This document shows positions 1 through 8,269 of a stretch of DNA of 64,000 nt, piece by piece. Below the pieces are notes generated by a model. The model saw nothing but the letters and a program-made list of their open reading frames with translations, ran no database searches and had not been told where the DNA came from. The number at the start of each line of letters is the position of its first letter. Within the stretch, counting starts at the first letter, position 1. The position numbers and the translations under genes are program-made. Origin of the DNA: RH-AL1 sp965277735 (GTDB taxonomy: Bacteria; Pseudomonadota; Alphaproteobacteria; Rhizobiales; Beijerinckiaceae); the NCBI GenBank assembly GCA_965277735.1, contig CBDIDO010000003.1, positions 1,488,001 to 1,552,000 of the forward strand, in the 5' to 3' direction.

Positions 1-579
1 TCCGTGCTGCCGCCCGAGGCCCTGCGCGCCGGCCAGCACATCAACGCGATCGGTGGCGACTGCCCGGGCAAGACGGAGCTGCATCCCGACGTGCTGCGGG
101 CCGGCTCGATCTTCGTCGAGTTCGAGCCGCAGACGCGGATCGAGGGCGACATCCAGCTGCTCGCGCCGGACCATCCCGTCACCGAGCTGTGGCAGGTGAT
201 GGCGGGTGCCGCGCCCGGTCGACGAGACGATGCGGAGATCACGATCTTCGATTCCGTCGGCTTCGCGGTCGAGGATTTTTCGGCGCTGCGCTTCATCGAC
301 GGCCAGATCGCGGCGCTCGGCGTGCCGACGCTCGACCTCGTGCCGGACCTCGCCGATCCGCGTGACCTGTTCGGGGTTCTGGGCAGGGATGCGGGGGGCG
401 CCCGCATCCCACGCCGTGAGGCCGTGCCGGCTGATCCATGGCGGAGCGTTCTTGATCGAACGTGCGCTGACGGCGGCGAGGCGCCGCCGCTCCTTCAGCC
501 TGTCGTGACGACGAGCTTGCCCGCAGCCTGCCGCGCTGCCAGCGCCGCGATCGCCTTGCCGCCCTCGGCAAGCGGGTAG
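1..579 (+). CDS. Ornithine cyclodeaminase family protein (5' truncated by window edge)
   Basis: This is the C-terminal part of an ornithine cyclodeaminase/mu-crystallin family enzyme, which in the ornithine branch converts ornithine to proline with NAD. The frame is open from base 1. Family motifs seen are INAIGGDCPGKTELH, FVEFEPQTRIEGDIQ, VTELW and ITIFDSVGFAVEDFSALRF, followed by the usual near-terminal DLADPRDLFGVLG. After that point about 65 further residues of low family character continue to a TAG at 577-579. This tail crosses a GC-rich palindrome (470-493) and overlaps the end of the convergent quinone oxidoreductase gene by 85 bases. I infer that the original stop was lost and the tail is acquired. 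The family call is firm; the exact substrate is not. Confidence 0.8.
   Translation, partial: SVLPPEALRAGQHINAIGGDCPGKTELHPDVLRAGSIFVEFEPQTRIEGDIQLLAPDHPVTELWQVMAGAAPGRRDDAEITIFDSVGFAVEDFSALRFIDGQIAALGVPTLDLVPDLADPRDLFGVLGRDAGGARIPRREAVPADPWRSVLDRTCADGGEAPPLLQPVVTTSLPAACRAASAAIALPPSASG
470..493. repeat. Dispersed GC-rich palindrome, copy 1
   Basis: A short palindrome with arms GGCGGCG and CGCCGCC around AGG. Closely similar text (ACGGCGGCGAGGCGCCGC) recurs near 53059-53080 and, as ACGGCGGCGGGGCGCCGC, inside 58415-58518. This copy lies within the apparent C-terminal tail of the ornithine cyclodeaminase frame. Confidence 0.5.
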
Positions 580-1493
580 GTCGCCGAGATCTCCGGCTTC
601 AGCTTGCCCTCGGCATAGAGCTTCATCAGCTCGGCGACGTTCGCCGCGCTGCGCTTGGGATCGCGCTGGACGAAGGCGCCCCAGAAGACGCCGACGACCT
701 GGCAGCTCTTCAGCAGGGTCAGGTTGAGCGGCAGCTTGGCGATGCCGGCGGGGAATCCGACGACGAGGAAGCGGCCCTCCCAGGCGATCGCGCGAAGCGA
801 GGCCTCGGAATAGTCGCCGCCGACCGGATCGTAGATTACGTCGGCGCCGGCCTCACCGACGGCGTCCTTGAACAGCTTCGACAGCGCCTTGCGGCCGTCG
901 CTGTCGAACGGCCCCGTCGGGTAGATGATCCCGGAATCGGCGCCGTGCGCCAGCGCGAGGTCGAGCTTGGCCTGCGAGGACACGGCCGCCACGACGCGGG
1001 CGCCATAGGCCTTGCCGAGCTCGATCGCGGCGAGGCCGACGCCGCCAGCTGCGCCGAGCACGAGCAGCGTCTCGCCGGACTTGAGCGCCGCGCGGTCCTT
1101 CAGCGCGTGGATGGTTGTTGCATAGGTCATGACGAAGGCGGCGGCGGTCTCGAACGGCATCGCGTCGGGCATCGGTGCGGCGCGGCGCGCGTCGAGGACC
1201 ACCTGCTCCGCCATGCCGCCATGGCCGATGAAGCCGATCATCCGCCTGCCGACGAGGCCGGGATCGACGCCTTCGCCCACCGCGTCGACGATGCCGGCGA
1301 TCTCGCCGCCGGGCGCGAACGGGCGCGGCGGCTTCAACTGGTACTTGTCCTCGATGATGAGCGAATCCGGAAAATTGACCCCGCAGGCCTTAACCGAAAT
1401 GCGAAGCTCGCCCTTGCCCGGCGCGGGCTCGGGCACATCTTGGAGGACGAGGGTGTCGGGTCCGCCGGGGGTCTTGCTGAGCAGGGCCTTCAT
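495..1493 (-). CDS. Quinone oxidoreductase-like zinc-free medium-chain dehydrogenase/reductase
   Basis: A 332-residue NAD(P)H-dependent reductase of the medium-chain dehydrogenase superfamily, quinone oxidoreductase branch. The N-terminal GroES-like half contains VKACGVNFPDSLIIEDKYQ and PFAPGGEIAGIV. The nucleotide-binding motif VLGAAGGVGLAAIELGKAYG sits near residue 150, followed by DVIYDPVGGDYSE. The zinc-ligand pattern of alcohol dehydrogenases is not evident, which fits the quinone or enoyl reductase branch. The ATG at 1493 gives the usual MKALL start. The gene converges on the ornithine cyclodeaminase gene and diverges from the aldehyde dehydrogenase gene. The physiological acceptor cannot be told from sequence. 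Confidence 0.88.
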   Translation of the reverse strand: MKALLSKTPGGPDTLVLQDVPEPAPGKGELRISVKACGVNFPDSLIIEDKYQLKPPRPFAPGGEIAGIVDAVGEGVDPGLVGRRMIGFIGHGGMAEQVVLDARRAAPMPDAMPFETAAAFVMTYATTIHALKDRAALKSGETLLVLGAAGGVGLAAIELGKAYGARVVAAVSSQAKLDLALAHGADSGIIYPTGPFDSDGRKALSKLFKDAVGEAGADVIYDPVGGDYSEASLRAIAWEGRFLVVGFPAGIAKLPLNLTLLKSCQVVGVFWGAFVQRDPKRSAANVAELMKLYAEGKLKPEISATYPLAEGGKAIAALAARQAAGKLVVTTG

Positions 1494-1601
1494 TGTTCGC
1501 GCCTCTGGTCGTCGTTTCGGTCGCCCGCGTTAGACGGCGGGCGGCGCGACGTCCAGTCGTGCGGAGGGGGTGGTCCGACCGAACCACCGAGGAAACTGAC
1601 G

Positions 1602-3035
1602 ATGTATCCGAACACGCTTCTCCACATCAACGGCGAGTGGCGCCCGGCCGAAGGCGGCCGCTCCATTCCGGTTCTCAACCCCGCGACCGAGGAGAAGATC
1701 GGCACCGTCGCGCACGCCTCCCGCGGCGACCTCGACGACGCGCTTGCCGCGACCGAGCGCGGCTTCCACGACTGGCGCCAGCGCTCGGCCTTCGAGCGTT
1801 CCAAGCTGATGCGCAAGGCGGCCGACTTGGTGCGCGAACGCGCCGACTCGATCGCGCGCATCATGACGATGGAGCAGGGCAAGCCGCTCGCTGAAGCGAA
1901 GATGGAGACGCTCGCCGCCGCCGACATCACCGACTGGTTCGCCGAGGAGGCGCGCCGCGCCTACGGCCGCGTCATCCCGGCGCGCCAGGACGGCGTCATG
2001 CAGCTCGTGATCAAGGAGCCGGTCGGCCCGGTCGCTGCCTTCACGCCCTGGAATTTCCCGCTCAACCAGGTGGTGCGCAAACTGTGCGGTGCGCTTGCCG
2101 CGGGCTGCTCGATCATCGTCAAGGCGCCCGAGGAGACGCCGGGCTCGCCGGCCGAGCTGATCCGCTGCTTCGTCGATGCCGGCGTGCCCAAGGGCGTGAT
2201 CGGCCTCGTCTACGGCGTGCCGTCCGAGATCTCGGAATACCTCATCCCGCATCCGGTCATCCGCAAGGTGACGTTCACCGGCTCGACGCCCGTCGGCAAG
2301 CATCTCGCCGCGCTCGCCGGCCAGCACATGAAGCGGGTCACCATGGAGCTTGGTGGCCACGCGCCGGTCATCGTGATGGACGACGCCGACGTCGAGGTGG
2401 CAGCCAAGCAGATCGCGACAGGCAAGTTTCGCAACGCCGGCCAGGTTTGCGTCTCGCCGACCCGCTTCCTGGTGCAGGAGAAGATCTACGAGCAGTTCGT
2501 CGATCGCTTCGTTGCGGTCGCCAAGGCGGTCAAGGTCGGCGACGGCCTCGCCGAGGGCACGACGATGGGCCCGCTCGCCAACGAGCGCCGCGTGCCGTCG
2601 ATCGAGAGCCTGGTCCAGGACGCCGTTCAGCATGGCGCCGAGATCCGCGCCGGCGGCAACCGCATCGGCAACAAGGGCTATTTCTTCGAGCCGACGGTGG
2701 TCACGGGCGTCAACCGCGAGATGCGGATGATGAACGAGGAGCCGTTTGGCCCGCTGGCGATGATCTTGCCGTTCCACGACCTCGACGAGGCGGTCACGGA
2801 GGCCAATCGGCTGCCTTACGGGCTCGCCGCCTATGCATACACGCGCTCCGCCAAGGTCGCCAACGCGATCGCGACGCGGGTCGAGACGGGCATGATGACA
2901 ATCAACCACCTCGGCCTCGCGCTGCCCGAGATCCCGTTCGGCGGCGTCAAGGATTCGGGCTACGGCTCCGAGGGGGGCACTGAGGCGATCGAGGCCTATC
3001 TGAACCCGAAGCTGGTCACCCAGGCGGGGATGTAA
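1602..3035 (+). CDS. gabD: NAD(P)-dependent succinate-semialdehyde dehydrogenase family protein
   Basis: A 477-residue aldehyde dehydrogenase of the GabD type, oxidising succinate semialdehyde to succinate in the GABA pathway. It shows the substrate and cofactor motif FTPWNFPLNQ, the Rossmann segment VTFTGSTPVGK, the general-base glutamate motif VTMELGGHAPVIV, and the catalytic cysteine in FRNAGQVCVSPTRF. The C-terminal PFGGVKDSGYGSEGG is typical of this subfamily. The frame is open much further upstream, but the ATG at 1602 is preceded by GAGGA (1589-1593) at good spacing and yields the usual N-terminus (INGEWRPAEGG). Length is normal. The exact aldehyde is an inference from subfamily resemblance. 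Confidence 0.87.
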   Translation: MYPNTLLHINGEWRPAEGGRSIPVLNPATEEKIGTVAHASRGDLDDALAATERGFHDWRQRSAFERSKLMRKAADLVRERADSIARIMTMEQGKPLAEAKMETLAAADITDWFAEEARRAYGRVIPARQDGVMQLVIKEPVGPVAAFTPWNFPLNQVVRKLCGALAAGCSIIVKAPEETPGSPAELIRCFVDAGVPKGVIGLVYGVPSEISEYLIPHPVIRKVTFTGSTPVGKHLAALAGQHMKRVTMELGGHAPVIVMDDADVEVAAKQIATGKFRNAGQVCVSPTRFLVQEKIYEQFVDRFVAVAKAVKVGDGLAEGTTMGPLANERRVPSIESLVQDAVQHGAEIRAGGNRIGNKGYFFEPTVVTGVNREMRMMNEEPFGPLAMILPFHDLDEAVTEANRLPYGLAAYAYTRSAKVANAIATRVETGMMTINHLGLALPEIPFGGVKDSGYGSEGGTEAIEAYLNPKLVTQAGM

Positions 3036-3046
3036 GGCGAGCTTTG

Positions 3047-3192
3047 CCTTCTCCCGTTTGCGGGAGAAGGTGGCCCGACGACGTCGGGTCGGATGAGGTG
3101 ATTCGCCGCCTCTCCCTGATCAAAGTGCTGGTGGAAACTCCCCTCATCCGTCACGGCTTCGCCGCGACACCTTCTCCCGCAGGCGGGAGAAG
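3047..3192. repeat. Composite palindromic intergenic element (REP-like)
   Basis: The gap between two same-strand genes is filled by nested inverted repeats. The left hairpin has arms ccttctcccg (3047-3056) and cgggagaagg (3061-3070), and the right hairpin has arms cttctcccgc (3171-3180) and gcgggagaag (3183-3192). An inner palindrome cccgac-gac-gtcggg lies at 3074-3088, and tcggatgagg (3089-3098) faces cctcatccg (3142-3150). Such composite palindromes are common between genes in Hyphomicrobiales. It may also act as a bidirectional transcription barrier. A degenerate relative of the hairpin occurs at 43757-43784. Confidence 0.7.
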
Positions 3193-3216
3193 GAGGAGCC
3201 CAGCACTCGGACACCG

Positions 3217-5088
3217 ATGACCCCCCTCGCGCCGGAACAGTACAAGGACACGCTGCTGTTCCTGACGACGGCGGGGCTCGTGGTGCCGCTGTTCCGTCGT
3301 CTGCGCATCAGCCCGGTCATCGGCTTCCTGTCGGCCGGCGCGGCGCTCGGGCCTTATGGCCTCGGGCGCGTCGCGCACAAATCGGCGCTTCTCTCCGTCT
3401 TCGCGCTCGACCAGGTCCGCAATATCGAGCCGGTCGCCGAGTTCGGCGTCGTCTTCCTTCTCTTCATGATCGGGCTCGAGCTGTCCTTCGAGCGCCTGTC
3501 GCGCCTGCGCCGGCTGGTCTTCGGGCTCGGTGCGCTGCAGCTCGGGTTCTCCAGCGTGGTGCTCGCGACAGCCGCGCTGTGGCTCGGGCAGCCGCCGGCC
3601 GCCGCCATCGTGCTCGGCGCCGGCCTCGCGCTGTCGTCGACCGCGGTCATCATCCCGGTCATGGCCGAGCGCAAGCGGCTCGGCACGGCGGCGGGACGCA
3701 CGGTCTTCTCGGTGCTGCTGTTCCAGGACCTGATGGTCGCGCCGCTGATCTTCCTCGTCACGATGTTGACGATCCGCACCGGCGACAGCCTCGGCGTGAC
3801 GCTCGCTTACACGCTGTTGCCGGCGATCGCTGGCCTGCTTCTGCTGGTTGGCGGCGGCCGCCTGCTGATGCGGCCGCTGTTCCACCACGTCGCGGCGGCG
3901 GGCTCGACCGAGTTCTTCATGGCGGCGTGCCTGCTCGTCGTCATCGGCACCGGCGTCATCACGGCGATCAGCGGCATGTCGATGGGCCTCGGCGCCTTCA
4001 TTGCCGGGCTGCTGCTCGCCGAGACCGAGTACCGCCGCGAGATCGAGGTGACGATCGAGCCCTTCAAGGGCCTGTTGCTCGGCCTGTTCTTCGTCGCGAT
4101 CGGGGCTGGCCTCGACTTTTCCGAGGTCGCGCACCATCCGCTGGTGACGGTCGGGCTGGCGGCCGCCTTCATCGCGTTCAAGATCGTCGTCATGTTCCTA
4201 TCGGCGCGCGCGATGAAGCTGCCGTGGCGGGTCGCGACCGAATCGGCGCTGATGCTGGCGCCGGGTGGCGAGTTCGCCTTCGTGCTCGTCGGCGCGGCGA
4301 TCGACGGTAGGGTGGTCGGCCATGCGGTGGGCTCGAATGTCGAGATCGCGGTCACGCTCTCGCTGTTCGCGGTGCCGGCGCTGGCCTGGGCGGCGCGCCG
4401 GCTCACCCGCCGCATGCCGAGCGCCGACCGGCACCTCACCGTGGTCCCGAAGGCGGAAGAGGGCGGCGCGAAGCCGCGCGCGCTGCTCATTGGCTACGGC
4501 CGCGTTGGCCAGCTCATCGCCGAGATGCTGCGCAAGCACGAGATCACGTTTCTCGCCGTAGACGAGGCCGTCGCGACGGTGCGCGCCTTCCGTCGCCAGG
4601 GCGTGCCGATCACCTATGGCAACGCCAGCCGGATCGAGTTCCTCGAGCGCTGCGGGCTGGCGAGTGTCGACACGATCATCATCACGCTCGACAACGCCGC
4701 GGTCGCCGAGGAGATCGTGCGGCAGGTGCGCGCGAAGCGGCCGAAGGTCACGATCGTCGCCCGCGCCCGCGACGCCGATCACGCCGCGCGGCTCTACGAG
4801 CTGGGCGTCACCGACGCGGTGCCGGAGACGATCGAGGCGAGCCTGCAGCTCACCGAGGCGGTGCTGACCGACATGGGCATCCCGATGGGGCACGTCATCG
4901 CGTCGATCCACGAGAAGCGCGACGACTACCGCAAGATGCTGCAGCCCGTTGCGGGCGCAGCCGAGGAGCGCCGCGCGATCAAAATGTCGTTGCGCGTCAA
5001 GGACATGAACCGGCGGGTCGAGGCGGCGCGAAAGAAAGCCGCGGTGCCCGCGCCGGAGCCGGGTCCGCCGATCGATACCAACGTCTGA
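3217..5088 (+). CDS. Kef-type K+/H+ antiporter (CPA2) with C-terminal NAD-binding RCK domain
   Basis: A 623-residue monovalent cation:proton antiporter of the CPA2 family. Residues about 10-400 form a multi-helix membrane domain with CPA2 hallmarks such as ISPVIGFLSAGAALGPYGL, VFLLFMIGLELSF, FQDLMVAPLIF and MGLGAFIAGLLLAETEYR. Residues about 415-540 are a TrkA-N/RCK Rossmann domain starting LLIGYGRVGQLIAEML, which gates KefB/KefC-type systems by nucleotide binding. A charged tail of about 70 residues follows. No partner KefF/KefG oxidoreductase gene is adjacent. The ATG at 3217 directly follows the palindromic element, so a promoter may be embedded there. Role: potassium efflux and pH or electrophile protection, by family. 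Confidence 0.88.
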   Translation: MTPLAPEQYKDTLLFLTTAGLVVPLFRRLRISPVIGFLSAGAALGPYGLGRVAHKSALLSVFALDQVRNIEPVAEFGVVFLLFMIGLELSFERLSRLRRLVFGLGALQLGFSSVVLATAALWLGQPPAAAIVLGAGLALSSTAVIIPVMAERKRLGTAAGRTVFSVLLFQDLMVAPLIFLVTMLTIRTGDSLGVTLAYTLLPAIAGLLLLVGGGRLLMRPLFHHVAAAGSTEFFMAACLLVVIGTGVITAISGMSMGLGAFIAGLLLAETEYRREIEVTIEPFKGLLLGLFFVAIGAGLDFSEVAHHPLVTVGLAAAFIAFKIVVMFLSARAMKLPWRVATESALMLAPGGEFAFVLVGAAIDGRVVGHAVGSNVEIAVTLSLFAVPALAWAARRLTRRMPSADRHLTVVPKAEEGGAKPRALLIGYGRVGQLIAEMLRKHEITFLAVDEAVATVRAFRRQGVPITYGNASRIEFLERCGLASVDTIIITLDNAAVAEEIVRQVRAKRPKVTIVARARDADHAARLYELGVTDAVPETIEASLQLTEAVLTDMGIPMGHVIASIHEKRDDYRKMLQPVAGAAEERRAIKMSLRVKDMNRRVEAARKKAAVPAPEPGPPIDTNV

Positions 5089-5102
5089 GGGAGGCCAGCC
5101 GC

Positions 5103-5486
5103 TCAGGCGGCCAGAAGCCGCTGCACCTCGTTGACGAGGTCCTTGAGATGGAACGGCTTCGACAACACCTTTGCCTGCTTCGGCGCGTTGTTGTCGGGGT
5201 TGAGGGCGACTGCGGCGAAGCCGGTGATGAACATGACCTTGATATCGGGATCGAGCTCGGTCGCTCGCCGCGCCAGCTCGATGCCGTCCATCTCCGGCAT
5301 GACGATATCGGTCAAAAGGAGCTCGAACGGCTCCTCGCGCAGGCGGTTATAGGCGGAGAGGCCGTTGTCGAAGGATGAAACGTCGAAGCCGGCGTTCTGC
5401 AGGGCCTTTGTGAGAAAGCGACGCATGTCGTTGTCGTCTTCGGCCAGCAGAATCTTACCGGCCACCATGCTTTCGGGGTTGGTCAT
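5103..5486 (-). CDS. cpdR: Single-domain response regulator CpdR (ClpXP adaptor for CtrA-pathway proteolysis)
   Basis: A 127-residue stand-alone receiver domain. Acidic residues are in LLAEDDNDMRRFL, the phosphoacceptor is Asp60 in LLLTDIVMPEMDGIELARR, and the conserved lysine is in VLSKPFHLKDL. The segment DIKVMFITGFAAVAL and the terminal two alanines match CpdR of Caulobacter and rhizobia. In those organisms unphosphorylated CpdR primes ClpXP for degradation of CtrA-pathway substrates, and phosphate arrives from CckA through ChpT. chpT is present in this window at 38140. An alternative start at Met7 (5468) would give the shorter N-terminus usual for the family. The gene diverges from the N-formylglutamate amidohydrolase gene. 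Confidence 0.88.
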   Translation of the reverse strand: MTNPESMVAGKILLAEDDNDMRRFLTKALQNAGFDVSSFDNGLSAYNRLREEPFELLLTDIVMPEMDGIELARRATELDPDIKVMFITGFAAVALNPDNNAPKQAKVLSKPFHLKDLVNEVQRLLAA

Positions 5487-5688
5487 GTCCGGGTCCGGCT
5501 CAGGCGACTGGTCTGTTCAACGTCGTACGACCGGCGCGATTCCGGTCGGGGACGTGTGATGCCATGAAGTCGCGCCGTTGGACAGAGGGCCGTGGTCTTG
5601 GCAGAGTGAAGCGGTCGCGCGGCGCCATTTGCGCCACAGGCACGTTATGCGCATTCGGCGAAGGCGGCACGATCAGCATGGAGGTCCG

Positions 5689-6615
5689 ATGAGCAGACGG
5701 GGACCAGACGGGTCTCTGAAGGACGGCACCATCCACGAGCCCGAGCTCGATCCGCCGTTCGAGGTGGTAGAGCCGGCCGCGTTGACTTGTCCCCTCGTAT
5801 TCTCGTCCCCGCATTCCGGCTCGGTCTATCCTCGTCGCTTCCTCGATGTCTCGAGGCTCGACGCCAACGCTTTGCGCCGGTCCGAGGACGCGTTCGTCGA
5901 CGAGCTGTTTGCCGGGGTTACGACGCTCGGCGCGCCGCTGCTGCGGGCCCGCTTTCCCCGCGCCTATCTCGATCTCAACCGCGAGGCCTACGAGCTCGAC
6001 CCGCGTATGTTCGAGGGCCGGCTGCCGGGCTTCGCCAACACGCGGTCGGTCCGCGTCGCCGGCGGCCTCGGCACGATCGCACGCGTCGTCGGTGAATCGC
6101 AGGAGATCTATGCGGCCCGGCTGAGCGTCACCGAGGCGCTGGCGCGGATCGAGCGGCTGTACAAGCCCTACCACGCGTGCCTGCGCGACCTGCTCGAGCG
6201 CGCGCAGGCCAAGTTCGGGGTCGCGATCCTGGTCGATTGCCACTCGATGCCGTCGATGCCGTCCGGGGCGCTCGGCGCCGACAAGCGCGTCGTCACCGAT
6301 TTCGTCGTCGGCGACCGCTACGGGACAAGCGCCGCGGTCGAGCTCGTGCAGGTACTAGAGCGTGCAATGCGCGAACGGGGGTTCGTTGTGCAGCGCAACA
6401 AGCCCTATGCCGGCGGCTACATCACCGAGCATTACGGGACGCCGGCGGCCGGCGTTCACGCCATCCAGATCGAGGTCAACCGCGCGATCTACATGGACGA
6501 GACAAAGCTCGAGCGCAGCCCGCGCTTCGCGCAGATGGCCGCGGACCTCGCCGCGATCAATGGCGAACTTGCTGCTTTTGCAATGGGTTATGGTCTGAAG
6601 GCCGCCGCAGAATAG
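5689..6615 (+). CDS. N-formylglutamate amidohydrolase family protein
   Basis: A 308-residue member of the N-formylglutamate amidohydrolase family, which hydrolyses N-formylglutamate to formate and glutamate in one route of histidine degradation. Seen motifs are LVFSSPHSGSVYP, LDLNREAYELDPRMFEG and the probable metal/catalytic region VAILVDCHSMPSMPSG, followed by GYITEHYG. The frame is open upstream to 5578, but the ATG at 5689 has GGAGG at 5680-5684 and gives a family-like N-terminus. No other hut gene is nearby, so a role in a general amidohydrolase reaction cannot be excluded. It diverges from cpdR. Confidence 0.85.
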   Translation: MSRRGPDGSLKDGTIHEPELDPPFEVVEPAALTCPLVFSSPHSGSVYPRRFLDVSRLDANALRRSEDAFVDELFAGVTTLGAPLLRARFPRAYLDLNREAYELDPRMFEGRLPGFANTRSVRVAGGLGTIARVVGESQEIYAARLSVTEALARIERLYKPYHACLRDLLERAQAKFGVAILVDCHSMPSMPSGALGADKRVVTDFVVGDRYGTSAAVELVQVLERAMRERGFVVQRNKPYAGGYITEHYGTPAAGVHAIQIEVNRAIYMDETKLERSPRFAQMAADLAAINGELAAFAMGYGLKAAAE

Positions 6616-6645
6616 ACGCTGGGTGGCCCGCGCCGGCTCCGCCCC

Positions 6646-6740
6646 AAAAGAAAGAGGCCGCTCGCGATATCCGCAAGCGGCCCAAGTCTAGGGAGGAAAC
6701 GCCCAAGGAGGGCATGGCGACAACAGCCCGTTGCCGCACC
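6646..6740 (-). ncRNA. Putative trans-acting sRNA resembling the suhB/mmgR (alpha-r8) family
   Basis: Read on the minus strand, this gene-free stretch ends in a textbook intrinsic terminator. The arms ggccgct (left arm 6682-6676) and agcggcc (6662-6656) are followed by ctctttctttt (to 6646). Upstream in the same strand are two anti-Shine-Dalgarno-like segments, ccctcctt and tcctccct, as seen in the rhizobial suhB/mmgR sRNA family. A CTTGC hexamer at 6775-6770 could be part of the -35 element; the -10 is weak, so the 5' end near 6740 is estimated. It lies beside an inositol-monophosphatase-family gene, as the original suhB RNA did. The family assignment is from memory of the motif, not from a covariance search. 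Confidence 0.5.
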
Positions 6741-6914
6741 GCAATAATGTGCTCGTGCGTCGCACAAAAAGCAAGCCCCCGATTCCACTTTAGGTTCAGT
6801 TGTGACATTTGCGCACGGGAGACATGTAGAAAATGCAGGCGTTCGCCGGTGCCACGGTTGCCGCGGGGGCGTCTGACGTGGCACTGGCAGCCCTTCACTC
6901 TGGGAGATGCGCCG

Positions 6915-7718
6915 ATGCCGGCCGTTGATTTTGCCGCCTTCGTCGAGAAGCTCGGCGATGCGGCGAGCGAAGCGATCCTGCCGTTCTTCCGCAGTGCCTT
7001 CGGCACCGAGGACAAGGGCAAGGGTGGCCGCTTCGATCCTGTGACCGAGGCGGACCGCGCGGCCGAGGTCTCGATGCGCCGCATGATCGAGTCGCAGTTC
7101 CCGGACCACGGCATCATCGGCGAGGAGTTCGGCGCCAAGCGGGCCGACGCGGAATACGTGTGGGTGCTCGACCCGATCGACGGCACCAAGGCCTTCATCT
7201 CCGGCCTGCCGACCTGGGGCGTCCTGATCGGCCTGCTGCACAACGGTCGCCCCTGCTACGGCATGATGGTGCAGCCGTTCACGCGGGAACGCTTCGTTGG
7301 CGACGGCACCAAGTCCACCTGGGTCGGCGAAGGGCTCGGCGCCGCGCGCGGCCGCCGTCGGCTCGGCACCCGGGCTTGCGTCGGCCTGAAGGCCGCCACC
7401 GTGATGACGACCTCGCCGCTGCTCTATGCCGACGGCAAGCTCGATGCGCTCCGGCGCGTCGAGAGCGTGTCCCGGCTCGTGCGCTATGGATGCGATTGCT
7501 ACGCCTTCGCCATGCTCGCCGCCGGCCAGGTCGATTGCGTGCTCGAATCGGGCGTCCAGGCCTATGACGTCGTCGCGCTGATCCCGATCATCCAGGGCGC
7601 CGGCGGCGTCATCACCGACTGGCAAGGCGGCGATGCGTCGAAGGGCGGCGACGTCGTCGCCTGCGGCGATCGCCGGCTGCACGACGAGGTGCTGGCGCGC
7701 CTCGGCGCCGCGTCGTAA
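6915..7718 (+). CDS. hisN: Histidinol-phosphatase, inositol monophosphatase family
   Basis: A 267-residue metal-dependent phosphatase of the inositol-monophosphatase fold, most like HisN, which removes phosphate from histidinol phosphate in histidine synthesis. Metal-ligand motifs in order are DPVTEADRAAE, GIIGEEFG and VWVLDPIDGTKAFISGLPTWG. The last, with KAFISGLP, is typical of the HisN branch. The final motif is VQAYDVVALIPIIQGAGG. The ATG at 6915 is chosen because the fold begins there. It is followed ten bases later by crcB. SuhB-like inositol phosphatase activity is the main alternative. Confidence 0.85.
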   Translation: MPAVDFAAFVEKLGDAASEAILPFFRSAFGTEDKGKGGRFDPVTEADRAAEVSMRRMIESQFPDHGIIGEEFGAKRADAEYVWVLDPIDGTKAFISGLPTWGVLIGLLHNGRPCYGMMVQPFTRERFVGDGTKSTWVGEGLGAARGRRRLGTRACVGLKAATVMTTSPLLYADGKLDALRRVESVSRLVRYGCDCYAFAMLAAGQVDCVLESGVQAYDVVALIPIIQGAGGVITDWQGGDASKGGDVVACGDRRLHDEVLARLGAAS

Positions 7719-7728
7719 ACGCGCGGCC

Positions 7729-8127
7729 ATGCTGGCCTATCTCTATATCGCGCTCGGCGGCGCGCTTGGCTCGGTCGCGCGGTTTGCCGTCGCCGGCGGC
7801 GTCGCGCGGGCCACCCACGAGGTCTTTCCGTGGGGCACGCTAACGGCGAACGTCACGGGCTGCTTCATCATCGGGCTGTTCGCGACACTGACCGGGCCGG
7901 ACGGGCGGACGTCGGTGTCGCCCGAGATCCGGCAATTCGTCATGGTCGGCATCTGCGGCGGCTACACGACGTTTTCCTCGTTCAGCCTGCAGACGCTGAC
8001 GCTCGCGCGCGATGGCGACATGAAGCGGGCCGGCGCCAACGTCCTCGTGTCAATCGTCGCCTGCCTTCTTGGCGTCTGGCTCGGCACCGCTGCCGGTGCC
8101 GCGCTCAATCACGCGAAGGGGCAGTGA
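7729..8127 (+). CDS. crcB: Fluoride-specific ion channel CrcB/Fluc
   Basis: A 132-residue membrane protein with four predicted helices. Family signatures are GGALGSVARF near the N-terminus, WGTLTANVTGCFIIG, and GICGGYTTFSSFSLQT, the conserved pore region. Fluc channels export fluoride as dual-topology dimers. The gene starts ten bases after hisN, so they are probably cotranscribed; this leaves no room for a fluoride riboswitch of its own. Confidence 0.93.
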   Translation: MLAYLYIALGGALGSVARFAVAGGVARATHEVFPWGTLTANVTGCFIIGLFATLTGPDGRTSVSPEIRQFVMVGICGGYTTFSSFSLQTLTLARDGDMKRAGANVLVSIVACLLGVWLGTAAGAALNHAKGQ

Positions 8128-8269
8128 CGCGTCGCGTGCGCTGGAAACGTGCCCTCGCAACAGCAATAAAACATTAAGCCGATCTTTACCGTGGCCGACA
8201 ACGATTTCTACGGATTCTAAAGTATACAATCCAGCTTGGATAGGACGAAGTCCCGAGCTGGGGGTTCAT

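Noticed and set aside
945..1601. Upstream extension of the aldehyde dehydrogenase frame
   Set aside because: It is the antisense of the quinone oxidoreductase gene; ATG 1602 has a ribosome-binding site and the family N-terminus.
7719..7728. Fluoride riboswitch for crcB
   Set aside because: Only ten bases separate hisN from crcB, far too short for the aptamer.
8174..8188. TTAA-N7-TTTA, possible CtrA box upstream of the secreted protein
   Set aside because: One mismatch in the key second half and no reason to expect CtrA control; left out.
8203..8225. Possible Irr box near ttctaaa upstream of the secreted protein
   Set aside because: Only one half-site is present; the matching TTTAGAA half is missing.
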